From: Gordonia sp. OPL2
Lineage (GTDB): Bacteria > Actinomycetota > Actinomycetes > Mycobacteriales > Mycobacteriaceae
DNA: 64,000 nt
NCBI RefSeq assembly: GCF_003797825.1
Contig: NZ_RKME01000006.1
Coordinates: 62,001-126,000, forward strand
Direction of reading: 5' to 3'
Part shown: piece by piece, positions 63,960 to 64,000 of the stretch
Numbering within the stretch: the stretch's first letter is position 1
Layout of the letters: every line of letters begins with the position of its first letter
The notes under the pieces: model-generated
The model's database searches: none
Told to the model about the DNA's origin: nothing
Seen by the model: the letters and a program-made list of their open reading frames with translations, nothing else
Translations under genes and position numbers: made by a program

Positions 63960-64000
63960 ATGTCGACCCCCGCCGCCCCCGATCCGACAACGACGTCCGC
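63960..64000 (+). CDS. start of a gene truncated by the window edge
   Basis: ATG 63960 with AGGAG 7 nt upstream, then MSTPAAPDPTTTS to the end of the window. Pro/Thr-rich start, otherwise unidentifiable. Confidence 0.45.
   Translation, partial: MSTPAAPDPTTTS

Overview
The window is about two thirds GC, uses many GTG and TTG starts, and has translationally coupled operons. It encodes mycolic-acid-lineage proteins: two MspA-type porins, PapA-like acyltransferases, a PerM-like membrane protein and an MprAB-PepD module. This points to a mycolata actinobacterium, and the content fits Gordonia or a close relative. Genus is an inference from gene content. No rRNA, tRNA or CRISPR was seen.

Layout. 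0-4 kb: tail of a CitE-like lyase, an acyl-CoA synthetase and an acetoacetyl-CoA ligase (fatty-acid, leucine or ketone metabolism). 4-9.3 kb: repeat-rich DUF5336 membrane protein, PerM-like protein, purN and purH, in the same order as Rv0954-Rv0957 of M. tuberculosis. 9.3-19.8 kb: a sulfur-scavenging island with a TauE/SafE exporter, two sulfonate-type ABC importers, a DszA/NtaA-type flavin monooxygenase, an MFS transporter and a TauD-type dioxygenase. 19.9-21.4 kb: an ArsR-SRPBCC-MDMPI operon with twin operators. 21.5-24.9 kb: MoxR-type ATPase plus VWA partner (Rv0958-Rv0959 order). 25-28.4 kb: DUF1707 protein, AEC transporter, two DUF4190 proteins and rpmF.

28.5-42.7 kb: a TRIC-family channel, then a cluster with five condensation-fold acyltransferases, three glycosyltransferases and a DrrAB exporter. 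It has no PKS, NRPS or acyl-AMP ligase of its own. I read it as a pathway for an acylated surface glycolipid of unknown structure, and it is the best candidate here for an undescribed system. 42.8-46.3 kb: an SDR divergent from an AurF-like diiron oxygenase with its ferredoxin/reductase partner. 46.5-54.4 kb: assimilatory nitrate reduction (small protein, nirB, nirD, and a convergent nitrate reductase fused to a flavoprotein reductase). A GIY-YIG nuclease gene flanked by 43-bp perfect inverted repeats lies between the two halves. 55-59.9 kb: mprA-mprB-pepD-moaB-like and a small structured gene. 60.2-61.7 kb: two tandem MspA porins. 61.7-63.7 kb: a small Pro/Arg-rich ORF, mscL with a long Pro-rich tail, and a SAF-domain protein. 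A new gene starts at the right edge.

Compared with the M. tuberculosis order, which I know only from memory, the backbone is kept in blocks. The sulfur island sits between purH and the MoxR gene. The glycolipid, diiron and nitrate genes sit between rpmF and mprA. Promoters are often a lone TAGNNT -10 box, and several genes look leaderless, with GTG 6-8 nt after the box.
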